A DNA stretch of 14,293 nucleotides, from positions 1 to 14,293 of the forward strand of contig CAAEEX010000015.1 of NCBI GenBank assembly GCA_900755005.1. Direction: 5' to 3'. Position 1 is the first letter of the stretch; the number at the start of each line of letters is the position of its first letter. The DNA comes from an uncultured Collinsella sp. Lineage in GTDB: Bacteria; Actinomycetota; Coriobacteriia; Coriobacteriales; Coriobacteriaceae. This document shows positions 1 to 6,339 of this stretch, piece after piece. The position numbers were made by a program, and so were the translations under genes. Below the pieces are notes generated by a model, which was not told the DNA's origin, searched no databases, and saw nothing but the letters and a program-made list of their open reading frames with translations.

Positions 1-552
1 CTCAGCCTCACGCGCGGCCTCGGCAGCCGCCTCGCGCGCCTTCTCGGCAACAAACGCCGCAGCCGAGGTATCGAGCTGCACCGTTGCGTGCGTGCGTGCG
101 GGCGCGGCGACCTCGCCGGCATGCATCACGATGACGCCGCAGGTGCTCGTCTTAACAAACTCGACCATCTTGGGGTCGGTGAAGCCGGTCACGTCGTTGA
201 CGATCGAGGCGCCGCAGCGCACGGCCGCCTTGGCAACCGCCACATGACGCGTGTCGATCGAGACGATGGCGCCCTCCTTGGCCAGCGCGCGCACAACGGG
301 CAGCACGCGGCGCGCCTCCTCGTCGGGGTTGACCGGGGTAAAGCCGGGGCGCGTGGACTCGCCGCCCACGTCGATGATGTCGGCGCCGGCGTCGAGCATC
401 GCCAGGCCATACTCGATGGCGGCATCCGGGTCGAAGTGCTCCCCGCCGTCGCTAAACGAATCGGGCGTCACGTTGAGAACGCCCATGATGCGCGGACGGT
501 CAAAGCTGAGCTCATACTTTCCGCACCGCCATGTCTTGCTGTCGTTCGCCAT
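1..552 (-). CDS. folP: Dihydropteroate synthase, N-terminal part (gene runs off the window)
   Basis: Folate pathway enzyme that joins the pterin diphosphate to p-aminobenzoate in the cytoplasm. The 184 visible residues carry the family hallmarks: MGVLNVTPDSFSDGG at residues 23-37 and DVGGESTRPG at 61-70 (pterin and diphosphate binding), SIDTR at 98-102, NDVTG at 119-123 and MHAG at 143-146. The start is the ATG at 552-550, with AGGAGG six bases upstream; a second in-frame ATG at 558 abuts that AGGAGG and is a poor start. The family is usually about 270 residues, so the C-terminal third is missing because the window ends. After MHAG the usual short loop is replaced by an Ala/Glu/Arg-rich stretch (about residues 165-184) that looks like a helix and is unusual for the family. 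It lies downstream of the sirtuin gene on the same strand with a 95-base gap. Confidence 0.93.
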   Translation of the reverse strand, partial: MANDSKTWRCGKYELSFDRPRIMGVLNVTPDSFSDGGEHFDPDAAIEYGLAMLDAGADIIDVGGESTRPGFTPVNPDEEARRVLPVVRALAKEGAIVSIDTRHVAVAKAAVRCGASIVNDVTGFTDPKMVEFVKTSTCGVIVMHAGEVAAPARTHATVQLDTSAAAFVAEKAREAAAEAAREAE

Positions 553-574
553 GAACATCCTCCTAAAATGCCCA

Positions 575-602
575 CGCCGCCGAGCTTGGGGAGCTGGCGG
601 CG
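575..602 (-). other. GC-rich hairpin in the folP leader
   Basis: CGCCGCC at 575-581 and AGCT at 583-586 pair with AGCT at 592-595 and GGCGGCG at 596-602, with one bulged base and a five-base loop. It lies between the sirtuin stop and the folP ribosome binding site. There is no U-run after it on the minus strand (only TTTT eight bases later), so it may be an attenuator or mRNA-stability structure rather than a clear terminator. Confidence 0.4.
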
Positions 603-627
603 GGGTCGCTTTGCACTCAGTCTTTCT

Positions 628-633
628 ATTGTA
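628..633 (-). promoter_or_regulatory. Candidate -10 box upstream of folP
   Basis: On the minus strand this reads TACAAT, five of six matches to the -10 consensus, 75 bases before the folP ATG. The -35 region is weak: the best candidate is TTGCGT with a 19-base spacer, lying across the end of the sirtuin gene. It would let folP be transcribed independently of the sirtuin gene. Prediction only. Confidence 0.35.
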
Positions 634-647
634 TCCGCGCGCGCGGG

Positions 648-1400
648 CTAGAACGCAAACGCGGCCGCGATGTCGCAAGAAATCAGCAGGTCGGCATTTG
701 CATCCTGATCGGTGGGAGCAAGATTGCATATGGCCAGCGTATCACCGGTAAAGTAGCGTGTAAGGCCCGCCGCCGGATACACCACGAGCGAGGTCCCACC
801 CACAATGAGGGCATCGGCCGCGGCGATGGTGGCAACGGCACCGGTCAACACATGCTCGTTGAGCGGCTCCTCGTAGAGCACCACATCGGGCTTGATGCGA
901 CCTCCGCACGCGGGGCACACGGGCACGCCCGCGGCGTCCTCGTGCTCGCGCGAGCAAATCCACTCGGCGCTATAGACCGCTCCGCACGACTGGCAAATGT
1001 TGCGATGGACCGATCCGTGCAACTCAAACACGCGCTGCGAGCCCGCCATCTGATGCAAGCCGTCGATGTTTTGCGTCACCACGGCATCAAGCTTGCCGAC
1101 GCGCTCCAGCTCGGCCAGCTTGATGTGGCAGCGGTTGGGCTTAGCGTTAAGCGCGATCATCTTGGTTCGGTAAAAGTCGAAGAACTCCGCCGGATGTGTC
1201 TCGTAAAAGCTGTGCGACAGCATGGTCTCGGGCGGATAGGCAAACTGCTGGTGATACAGGCCGTCCACGCTGCGAAAATCGGGAATGCCGCTTGCCGTGG
1301 AAACACCAGCGCCGCCAAAGAACACCACATGCTGGTGGGAGTCGAGGAGCTCTGCCAGTGCGGCAGCCGCCTGCTTGGGGTCCGATATCGCCTGTGTCAT
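648..1400 (-). CDS. NAD-dependent protein deacylase (sirtuin family)
   Basis: Cytoplasmic Sir2-family enzyme that removes acetyl or acyl groups from protein lysines, consuming NAD+. The 250-residue protein shows the complete core: GAGVSTASGIPDFRS at residues 30-44 (NAD binding), TQNIDGLH at 109-116, the catalytic His128 in ELHGS, a zinc-ribbon with Cys136, Cys139, Cys162 and Cys165, and GTSLVVYPAAGL near the C-terminus. The sequence after PDFRS (DGLY, YPPE) resembles the bacterial class U type rather than E. coli CobB; this is from memory of the families. The start is the ATG at 1400-1398, preceded by GGAGG six bases upstream; an open frame further upstream to 1709 overlaps the divergent nuclease gene and lacks sirtuin similarity. 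No dedicated partner such as an acetyl-CoA synthetase is adjacent, so the substrate cannot be guessed from context. Confidence 0.95.
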   Translation of the reverse strand: MTQAISDPKQAAAALAELLDSHQHVVFFGGAGVSTASGIPDFRSVDGLYHQQFAYPPETMLSHSFYETHPAEFFDFYRTKMIALNAKPNRCHIKLAELERVGKLDAVVTQNIDGLHQMAGSQRVFELHGSVHRNICQSCGAVYSAEWICSREHEDAAGVPVCPACGGRIKPDVVLYEEPLNEHVLTGAVATIAAADALIVGGTSLVVYPAAGLTRYFTGDTLAICNLAPTDQDANADLLISCDIAAAFAF

Positions 1401-1535
1401 GTAGGTCCTCCGTCCTCGCCGGTCGAGCGGCAGCGGACGATACTCCGCCGCGTTGCCCCTGGGCCGCCGCCCGCGGAGCCCACCCCGCCCCTGTTGCGCT
1501 AATCTTAAGCCTGCCAACCCCGTCGAAAGGACACC

Positions 1536-2354
1536 ATGCCTCAGACTTACACTTTCGCCTCGTGGAACGTCAACGGACTGCGCGCCGTGCTCAAAAAGGA
1601 CCCGAGCTTTATCCAGATCGCGCAAGAACTCGACGTCGATATCCTGGCGCTGCAAGAGACCAAGCTGCAAGAAGGCCAAGTCGATATTGACCTGCCCGGC
1701 TATCACCAAACCTGGAGCTACGCCGAGCGTAAAGGCTATTCGGGCACTGCGGTCTTTAGCCGCCAGGAACCGCTGCGCGTGCTGCGCGCCGACGCGCTGC
1801 TACCCTACGCCGGCGAGGGTGAGGCGGCCGCACTCGTCGCCCAAGCCGTAACCGAGGGCCGCGTCTGCGCGCTCGAGTTCGACAAGTTTTGGTTTGTCGA
1901 CGTCTATACGCCCAACGCCCAAAATGAACTCGCCCGCATCGACGTGCGCATGGCCTGGGACGATGCTTACCGCGGCTTTTTGAACGCGCTCGAGCGCGAG
2001 ACCGGCAAACCCATCGTGACCTGCGGCGACTTTAACGTGGCGCACGAGGAGATCGACCTTAAGAACCCCAAGTCCAACCGCGGCAACGCGGGCTTTTCGG
2101 ACGAGGAGCGTGGCAAGTTCACCGAGCTACTCAACGCCGGCTTTACCGATACCTGGCGCACGGCAAACCCCGACGTCGAGGGCGTCTACAGCTGGTGGAG
2201 CTATCGCTTTAATGCCCGCAAGAACAACGCAGGCTGGCGCATCGACTACTTCCTGGTAAGCGACGCAATCGCCGACAACGTACGCGACACCGGCATCCGC
2301 GGCGACATCTTCGGCAGCGACCACTGCCCCGTCACCCTCACGCTAGAGCTCTAG
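1536..2354 (+). CDS. xth: Exodeoxyribonuclease III / AP endonuclease (ExoA type)
   Basis: Base-excision repair nuclease that cuts DNA at abasic sites and has 3'-5' exonuclease and 3'-phosphatase activity in the family. The 272-residue protein covers the whole endonuclease/exonuclease/phosphatase fold. Visible motifs are SWNVNGLR with Asn11, LQETK with the metal ligand Glu41, GYSGTAVFS, the Tyr in DVYTPNAQNE, GDFNVAHEEIDLKNPKSN (catalytic Asp/Asn), YSWWSYRFNARKNNAGWRID, and the terminal GSDHCPV with Asp262 and His263. The EIDLKNPKSN segment resembles Bacillus and Streptococcus ExoA more than E. coli XthA. The start ATG follows AAAGGA five bases away. The gene diverges from the sirtuin across 135 bases in which I see no convincing promoter, and it converges on the ECF operon, with repeat elements filling the space after its stop. 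Confidence 0.96.
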   Translation: MPQTYTFASWNVNGLRAVLKKDPSFIQIAQELDVDILALQETKLQEGQVDIDLPGYHQTWSYAERKGYSGTAVFSRQEPLRVLRADALLPYAGEGEAAALVAQAVTEGRVCALEFDKFWFVDVYTPNAQNELARIDVRMAWDDAYRGFLNALERETGKPIVTCGDFNVAHEEIDLKNPKSNRGNAGFSDEERGKFTELLNAGFTDTWRTANPDVEGVYSWWSYRFNARKNNAGWRIDYFLVSDAIADNVRDTGIRGDIFGSDHCPVTLTLEL

Positions 2355-2372
2355 CCCCAAGTAATTCCTCTA

Positions 2373-2400
2373 GGGGACAGAGGAAAACGAATCATTTTGG
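2373..2400 (+). repeat. GGGGACAG...ATTTTG dispersed repeat, copy 1
   Basis: Begins GGGGACAGAGGAAAACGAAT and ends CATTTTGG. It matches the 28 bases at 2623-2650 at 22 positions. It starts 18 bases after the xth stop codon. CCTCT just before it and AGAGG inside it can form a small hairpin. Related cores occur near 9817, 9989 (reverse) and 12513. Confidence 0.6.
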
Positions 2401-2430
2401 GCCTCGTGGGGGTATCCACGTGACCCATCC

Positions 2431-2590
2431 GCCACGAAACACGCCCATCTACTACGTTTAAGCCACCACCCTCAACCACAGCGAACAACGCAAAAAGAAA
2501 ACCGCAGGTAGAAAGTCTGCGGTTTTTCATAAAACGCGGTCATGGTCGGGAGTATCAAGCTAAACGTAGTAGATGGGCCAGTTTCGTGGC
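2431..2590. repeat. Inverted-repeat (MITE-like) element A
   Basis: Arms at 2431-2463 and 2559-2590 are near-perfect inverted copies: GCCACGAAAC, then CCCATCTACTACGTTTA, then AGC or GC, differing by a short internal mismatch (ACG against TGG) and one extra A. The arms enclose 95 bases that contain a strong central hairpin. There is no open reading frame for a transposase. The shape fits a non-autonomous mobile element or a large REP-type palindrome, also able to end transcription from both sides. Confidence 0.75.
2498..2527. terminator. Bidirectional terminator-like hairpin inside element A
   Basis: AAAACCGCAG (2498-2507) pairs perfectly with CTGCGGTTTT (2517-2526) around a nine-base loop, and is flanked by A-runs on the left and T-runs on the right. 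It can terminate xth transcripts from the left and ECF-operon transcripts from the right. It is the only good terminator in this convergent gap. Confidence 0.75.
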
Positions 2591-2622
2591 AAGCGCCGTC
2601 AACTGATTCCCTGGGGACATCT

Positions 2623-2650
2623 GGGGACGGAAGAAAATGGATCAATTTTG
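2623..2650 (+). repeat. GGGGAC...ATTTTG dispersed repeat, copy 2
   Basis: Begins GGGGACGGAAGAAAATGGAT and ends CAATTTTG; 22 of 28 positions equal the copy at 2373-2400, in the same orientation. A partial extra GGGGACAT lies immediately before it at 2613-2620. It sits between elements A and B. Confidence 0.55.
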
Positions 2651-2685
2651 CTCTCTGAGGGCCACGATGCCCGTCATATCAGCCG

Positions 2686-2852
2686 GCCATTCCAAAACTA
2701 TGCCGGTTTACGGGGCTGAATCGCGAACCCCAACCATACGCAATTCCGAGATAATAAAACCGCAGGTGAACGGCTTGCTCTATTTCGAAAAAAGCCGGCA
2801 TGGTCTGCCTGCGCCAATCTGGCCCCGTAAACCGGCATAGTTTTGAAATGGC
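2686..2852. repeat. Inverted-repeat (MITE-like) element B
   Basis: Arms of 31 bases at 2686-2716 and 2822-2852 are inverted copies with a single mismatch; they contain CTATGCCGGTTTACGGGGC. They enclose 105 bases including AAAACCGCAGGT at 2756-2767, the same 12-mer that begins the central hairpin of element A, at nearly the same distance from the left end (70 against 67 bases). There is no transposase gene. It ends 40 bases from the ECF S-component stop. Confidence 0.75.
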
Positions 2853-2891
2853 ACTTCGGCAGTATTGATTCCCGCCCCGACGCAACCAGCC

Positions 2892-3605
2892 CTACAGCCC
2901 GTATTTCACGACGACACGGTTAATGCGACGGCACCAAGGCTTGTACAAGGCGGCCAAAAACACGCAGGTCGCAAGGCCGTGCGTAATATCGAACGGCACT
3001 GCCGTGGCAAGACGCGCCACGGCACCCGCCCAAGTAAGCGGCTGTACAAAACCAATGATGTCATACGCGTTGATCACGACGCCATAGAGCAGGCCCGACG
3101 CAAAGCCGTACGCCAGCAGCGCTGGCATGCGCACGGTGCCGTCGACGCGGTCGAACGCACCCGCATACGCCAGCGCGCCGCCGACATAGCCAACCAGACC
3201 CCAGGCGTACATCTGCCACGGCGTCCACATGCCCTGCCCAAAAAAGAAATTGCTGGTCAGCGCCGCCAGCGCGCCAACCATAAAACCATTGCGGCGACCA
3301 AGCGTCGCCCCCGCGATAATGGCGATGGCGCTCACCGGTTTAAAGTCGGGAATGGGGCCAAACAAGATGCGCCCCGCCGCGGCCAACGCCGCCAACACCA
3401 GCGTGGGCATAATCTGGCGCAGGCCCGGGCGCGACGCCTCGTAACCCGCAAAGAACAGCGCAAGCACCAGCACCACCACGACAAGCATGGCAAGCGCCGC
3501 CTGCTCAACGCCCGCCAGCAACGCCGCAGCCATCACGGCTGGCACCGCCAGCAGCAGCGGGATCTCCAGTTTTGCAAGCAAGCGCGAGAAACGACAGTCC
3601 GTCAT
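2892..3605 (-). CDS. ECF transporter S component (substrate-binding membrane protein)
   Basis: Membrane protein that captures the vitamin or cofactor in an energy-coupling-factor uptake system. The 237 residues include about six hydrophobic segments. PIPDFKPVSAIAIIAGA (residues 84-100), GRRNGFMVGALAALTSNF (103-120) and FGQGMWTPWQM (122-132) match a widespread S-component group usually annotated without a substrate; a cobalamin-type (CbrT-like) role is possible but cannot be decided from sequence alone. The start is the ATG at 3605-3603, four bases after the ATPase stop codon, so translation is probably coupled. It is the last gene of the T-ATPase-S operon. The transcript probably ends in the repeat-rich region beyond 2892. 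Confidence 0.88.
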   Translation of the reverse strand: MTDCRFSRLLAKLEIPLLLAVPAVMAAALLAGVEQAALAMLVVVVLVLALFFAGYEASRPGLRQIMPTLVLAALAAAGRILFGPIPDFKPVSAIAIIAGATLGRRNGFMVGALAALTSNFFFGQGMWTPWQMYAWGLVGYVGGALAYAGAFDRVDGTVRMPALLAYGFASGLLYGVVINAYDIIGFVQPLTWAGAVARLATAVPFDITHGLATCVFLAALYKPWCRRINRVVVKYGL

Positions 3606-3609
3606 CCCA

Positions 3610-5253
3610 TCACGCCCTATAGAACACGTTGTCGGCAAAGAAGTCGGCCGGGGACTCCACGCAGGCAATCTCGCCGTCAAACATCATGGCGACGTCGTCG
3701 GCTACCTGCTCGGCAAAGTCCAAATCGTGCGTAGCCATGATGACGGTGCCGCCAGCCTTCGCATGGTCGCGCAGGGCGCGGGCGATGATGCGGCGGCTCT
3801 CCAGGTCCAAGCCCTTCGTGGGCTCGTCAAACAGCAGCAGCTCGGGGCCAATCAGCAGCAGCTTTGCCAGCGCGAGCAGCTGGCGCTGTCCGCCCGAGAG
3901 GTCGTAGGGGTGACGCGTCTCCAGGCCGTCCAATCCCAGTTGCGCCGCACGCTCCCGCGCCAAGTTCTCGTCATATCCGCAGGTCGAGGCCCATTCCATC
4001 AGCTCATCGCGAACCGTCTCGGCAACCAGCAATGCTTTGGGATTCTGAGGCAGCAGCGCCGCCGAGGCCGCTCCGCGCATCATGCGGCCGCGCTGCAGCT
4101 TGGCGGTCTTCGCCAGCACCGAAAGCATTGTCGACTTGCCGCAGCCGTTACCGCCAACAACCGCATGCACCGCGCCAGCCGAAAACGACGCATCGAGCCC
4201 GCGCAGCACCCAACCGCCCGCGCGATCGTAGCGAAACCAGCTCCCTGCCAGGGTGGTAGCCGACCCAGCGTGCATTTTTTGGAGTATTCTGCTTCCATCC
4301 GTGCGCGGGAAGGCTTCCGAGCCGTTCTCGAGCGACGTTTGCGCCACAAATTCGGACGATTTGTCCAATTCCGAGCTTTTTTTCGCGCTCGATACGTCCC
4401 CGGGCGGCTCCAGAGAGTCCAAATTGTCCTCACGCCTGCTGAATACTCCGTTTTTTGCACATCGGATGGCACCCCACCCCAACATGTCATCAGAAAACAG
4501 CGATTCTCGGCGTCCCAAAGAAGCCATATCTGCCACCTCGCGCACGCGGCCGACCTCAATCCGATACGCACACGTCGCATATTCGAGCATCGGGCGCGGC
4601 TGGTGCGTTGCCACAACAACCGTGCAACCCAGCTCGCGGTTCACGCGAAACAGCGCGTGCAGAAAATTTTTCTCGGCAACAGGATCGAGCTGGGACGTGG
4701 GCTCGTCGAGCAGCAGCACGCGCGGGCGCAAGGCCAGCACGGCCGCCAACGACAGCAGCTGCTTGCGTCCGCCCGAAAGCGTATCGGTATCGCGGTGGAG
4801 CCAATCCTCCAGCCCAAAGAAATAGCTGGTCTCGGCTACGCGACGGCACATCTCGTCGCGCGACATACCCAGATTTTCCAGGCCAAACGCCATCTCGTGC
4901 CACACGGTCTCGCACACGATCTGGTTCTCGGGATCCTGAAACACGTAGCCCACGCGCTCCGCGGACGCCCGGACGTCCATATCGGCAACGTTCTCACCCA
5001 GCACGCGCGCATCACCAGTGCGCTCGCCCGCCGGAGCGATCTCGGGCTTGAGCAGCGAGAGTAGCGTCGATTTGCCCGACCCAGTACCACCCACCAGCAG
5101 TGCAAACGCACCTTGGGGAACACGCCAATCAAGTCCCTCGAGCACCGGTGCCTCGGCCCCGGGATAGGCAAAACTAAGGCCTCGCACCTCAATCGCCGGC
5201 GCGGCCGAGCCATATGCCACACCCGCCGCCGAGCTCCTATCAAACCGAGCCAT
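3610..5253 (-). CDS. ECF transporter ATPase, two fused ATP-binding domains
   Basis: Energises vitamin or cofactor uptake with the neighbouring T and S components; equals EcfA and EcfA' joined in one 547-residue chain. Domain 1: Walker A GGTGSGKST (55-63), Q-loop FQDPENQ (105-111), signature LSGGRKQ (159-165), Walker B LLLDEPT (180-186) and switch His217. Domain 2: GGNGCGKST (367-375), LPQNPK (401-406), LSGGQRQ (452-458), LLLFDEPTKGLD (472-483) and ATHD (507-510). Both sites look competent. The linker at about residues 265-330 is polar, Ser/Glu/Lys-rich and encoded by lower-GC DNA bounded by an inverted repeat (4271-4459), suggesting an in-frame insertion. The ATG (5253-5251) overlaps the stop of the T component as TGATG. 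Confidence 0.94.
   Translation of the reverse strand: MARFDRSSAAGVAYGSAAPAIEVRGLSFAYPGAEAPVLEGLDWRVPQGAFALLVGGTGSGKSTLLSLLKPEIAPAGERTGDARVLGENVADMDVRASAERVGYVFQDPENQIVCETVWHEMAFGLENLGMSRDEMCRRVAETSYFFGLEDWLHRDTDTLSGGRKQLLSLAAVLALRPRVLLLDEPTSQLDPVAEKNFLHALFRVNRELGCTVVVATHQPRPMLEYATCAYRIEVGRVREVADMASLGRRESLFSDDMLGWGAIRCAKNGVFSRREDNLDSLEPPGDVSSAKKSSELDKSSEFVAQTSLENGSEAFPRTDGSRILQKMHAGSATTLAGSWFRYDRAGGWVLRGLDASFSAGAVHAVVGGNGCGKSTMLSVLAKTAKLQRGRMMRGAASAALLPQNPKALLVAETVRDELMEWASTCGYDENLARERAAQLGLDGLETRHPYDLSGGQRQLLALAKLLLIGPELLLFDEPTKGLDLESRRIIARALRDHAKAGGTVIMATHDLDFAEQVADDVAMMFDGEIACVESPADFFADNVFYRA
4271..4459. repeat. Intragenic palindromic element inside the ECF ATPase gene
   Basis: The ends mirror each other at equal spacing: TGCA, six bases, GGAGTATTC, one base, GC on the left (4271-4292), and the reverse complement of that pattern on the right (4438-4459). 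The span is 189 bp, exactly 63 codons. It contains A/T-rich blocks and an inner AATTGGAC/GTCC-AATT hairpin, unlike the surrounding GC-rich ATPase sequence. It encodes only the linker between the two ATP-binding domains, leaving both motif sets whole. That pattern fits a mobile palindrome tolerated in frame, as known for Rickettsia palindromic elements, but this is an inference. Confidence 0.55.
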
Positions 5254-6146
5254 CAGCCAAACCTCTTCTCATCAATCGCATGCAACGCGCAAGGCAGCAC
5301 CATCCAGGCAGCGTACACGACATAGCCCGGCCACGGCGCCGGCACCGAGAGCTGCGGATAAAACGAATACTGCGTCGTCGCGGTCCACGCCACTGCCGCC
5401 GTGGCCACGCCAAACAACGCAAGCCCAACCAGCGCGGCAATGTCGCTGCGCCCCAGTCGATACCTCGCATACGTCGTACGACGCGTCGCGGCACCCCACC
5501 CGCGCGAGCGCATCGCGTCCGCGCGCTCCAGCGAATCTTCCATGCCCCAGCCCATCAACACACTCGATGCCCGCAAACGCGAACGCACGGGGTCGGCCGG
5601 CGCGCGGCCCGGCACATCAATCGCATCCTGCACCGCCAACACCGTGCGGCCGCGGCGCAAAAACTGCGGGATAAGCCTCATGCACATCGAGATCATGAGC
5701 GCAATCACCGGTGCGGCATTGCCCAGCAGCGCGAGCACCTTGTCGTATTCGAGCATCGACGCCGCCGCCTCAAACCACAGCACGCTCGCCACAAACAGCC
5801 CGCCCATGCACAGGCCGTATACCATGCTCTCCAGATACACCGCGCGCATACCAATACGGAACAGCTCCGTCGAGCCCGAGGCGCTAAACAGCGGATTGAG
5901 CACCGCGACGATCAAAATCACCGGCAGCTGCCAGCGGAGCGCGCCCAGCGTGCGGGCAGCCCCACGCGTCGCAAATCCATACGCCAGCCCGCCCGCAAGT
6001 GACAGCGCAATCAGTACCGGCTGCATCGAGAACATAGTGAGCCCCAGCGTCAGCACTATATAGAGTGCCGGCACAGCCGGATGCGACATCGAGAATGCCG
6101 CGACGGACTCGCCGCCAAACTCCTCTCGTATGTTATCCACGGGCAC
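5253..6146 (-). CDS. ECF transporter T component (transmembrane coupling protein)
   Basis: Integral membrane subunit that couples the ATPase to the S component. Recognisable features are HPAVPALYIVLTLGL near the N-terminus, several hydrophobic helices, and the cytoplasmic coupling motif AMRSRGWG (the Ala-Arg-Gly type of T proteins) in the C-terminal part. The start is uncertain. I chose GTG at 6146-6144, which has GAGGG seven bases upstream (297 residues); GTG at 6140 (295 residues) is equally possible, and both precede the first conserved segment closely. ATGs further upstream lie in or before the predicted promoter at 6280-6307 and are unlikely. The stop TGA shares one base with the ATPase start codon. 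First gene of the operon; divergent from glmU. Confidence 0.85.
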   Translation of the reverse strand: MPVDNIREEFGGESVAAFSMSHPAVPALYIVLTLGLTMFSMQPVLIALSLAGGLAYGFATRGAARTLGALRWQLPVILIVAVLNPLFSASGSTELFRIGMRAVYLESMVYGLCMGGLFVASVLWFEAAASMLEYDKVLALLGNAAPVIALMISMCMRLIPQFLRRGRTVLAVQDAIDVPGRAPADPVRSRLRASSVLMGWGMEDSLERADAMRSRGWGAATRRTTYARYRLGRSDIAALVGLALFGVATAAVAWTATTQYSFYPQLSVPAPWPGYVVYAAWMVLPCALHAIDEKRFG

Positions 6147-6279
6147 CCCCGTTCCCTCGCTCAAACAACAGCTCCGCAGCACCACCAACGCCGCACGCAC
6201 GCAGTGCAAACGCCACGCCGGCGGCGCAAGCCTCAACCGCCGCAAACCAATCGTTACGCGCTCGTCATATGCCTGCGGT

Positions 6280-6307
6280 ATCATATTGCGCCGTGTATCG
6301 TTTCCAA
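6280..6307 (-). promoter_or_regulatory. Promoter of the ECF transporter operon
   Basis: On the minus strand: TTGGAA (-35, 6307-6302), a 16-base spacer, then TATGAT (-10, 6285-6280). This predicts a transcript starting near 6273 and a leader of about 127 bases before the T-component start. The leader contains a GC-rich hairpin (GGCGG paired with CCGCC). I found no cobalamin box or other riboswitch signature in it. Confidence 0.5.
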
Positions 6308-6339
6308 ACACACGTCTCTATAACGTAACAGGAGATCAC

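Larger units (their letters stand above)
2355..2891. other. 537-bp convergent intergenic region made of repeats
   Basis: No credible gene lies between the ends of xth (+) and the ECF S component (-). The space holds, in order: a GGGGACAG-type repeat, an inverted-repeat element with an internal terminator-like hairpin, a second GGGGAC-type repeat and a second inverted-repeat element. These are listed separately. Base composition is clearly lower in GC than the flanking genes. Two short open frames (2637-2840 + and 2679-2885 -) span the second element and look like chance reading of the repeat. Confidence 0.75.

Noticed and set aside
1401..1535. Divergent promoters between the sirtuin and nuclease genes
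   Set aside because: Some promoter must exist, but no -35/-10 pair with acceptable spacing could be supported by eye.
1401..1709. N-terminal extension of the sirtuin up to 1709
   Set aside because: The extra stretch has no sirtuin similarity, overlaps the divergent nuclease gene, and a good ribosome binding site sits before the ATG at 1400.
2637..2885. Two short open frames (67 codons +, 68 codons -) spanning element B
   Set aside because: Both read through the inverted arms of the repeat, have no ribosome binding site or known motif, and would be present in any copy of the repeat by chance.
3487..5064. A 525-codon plus-strand open frame antisense to the ECF ATPase and S-component genes
   Set aside because: Its Arg/His/Gln-rich, motif-free protein is typical of the reverse of GC-rich genes; the minus-strand genes carry full ABC motifs.
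6147..6273. Cobalamin or other riboswitch in the ECF operon leader
   Set aside because: No B12 box or other conserved aptamer core was found by eye; only a GC-rich hairpin is visible.
6147..6311. N-terminal extension of the ECF T component up to 6311
   Set aside because: The extra codons lie in or before the predicted promoter and lack membrane-protein character or family similarity.
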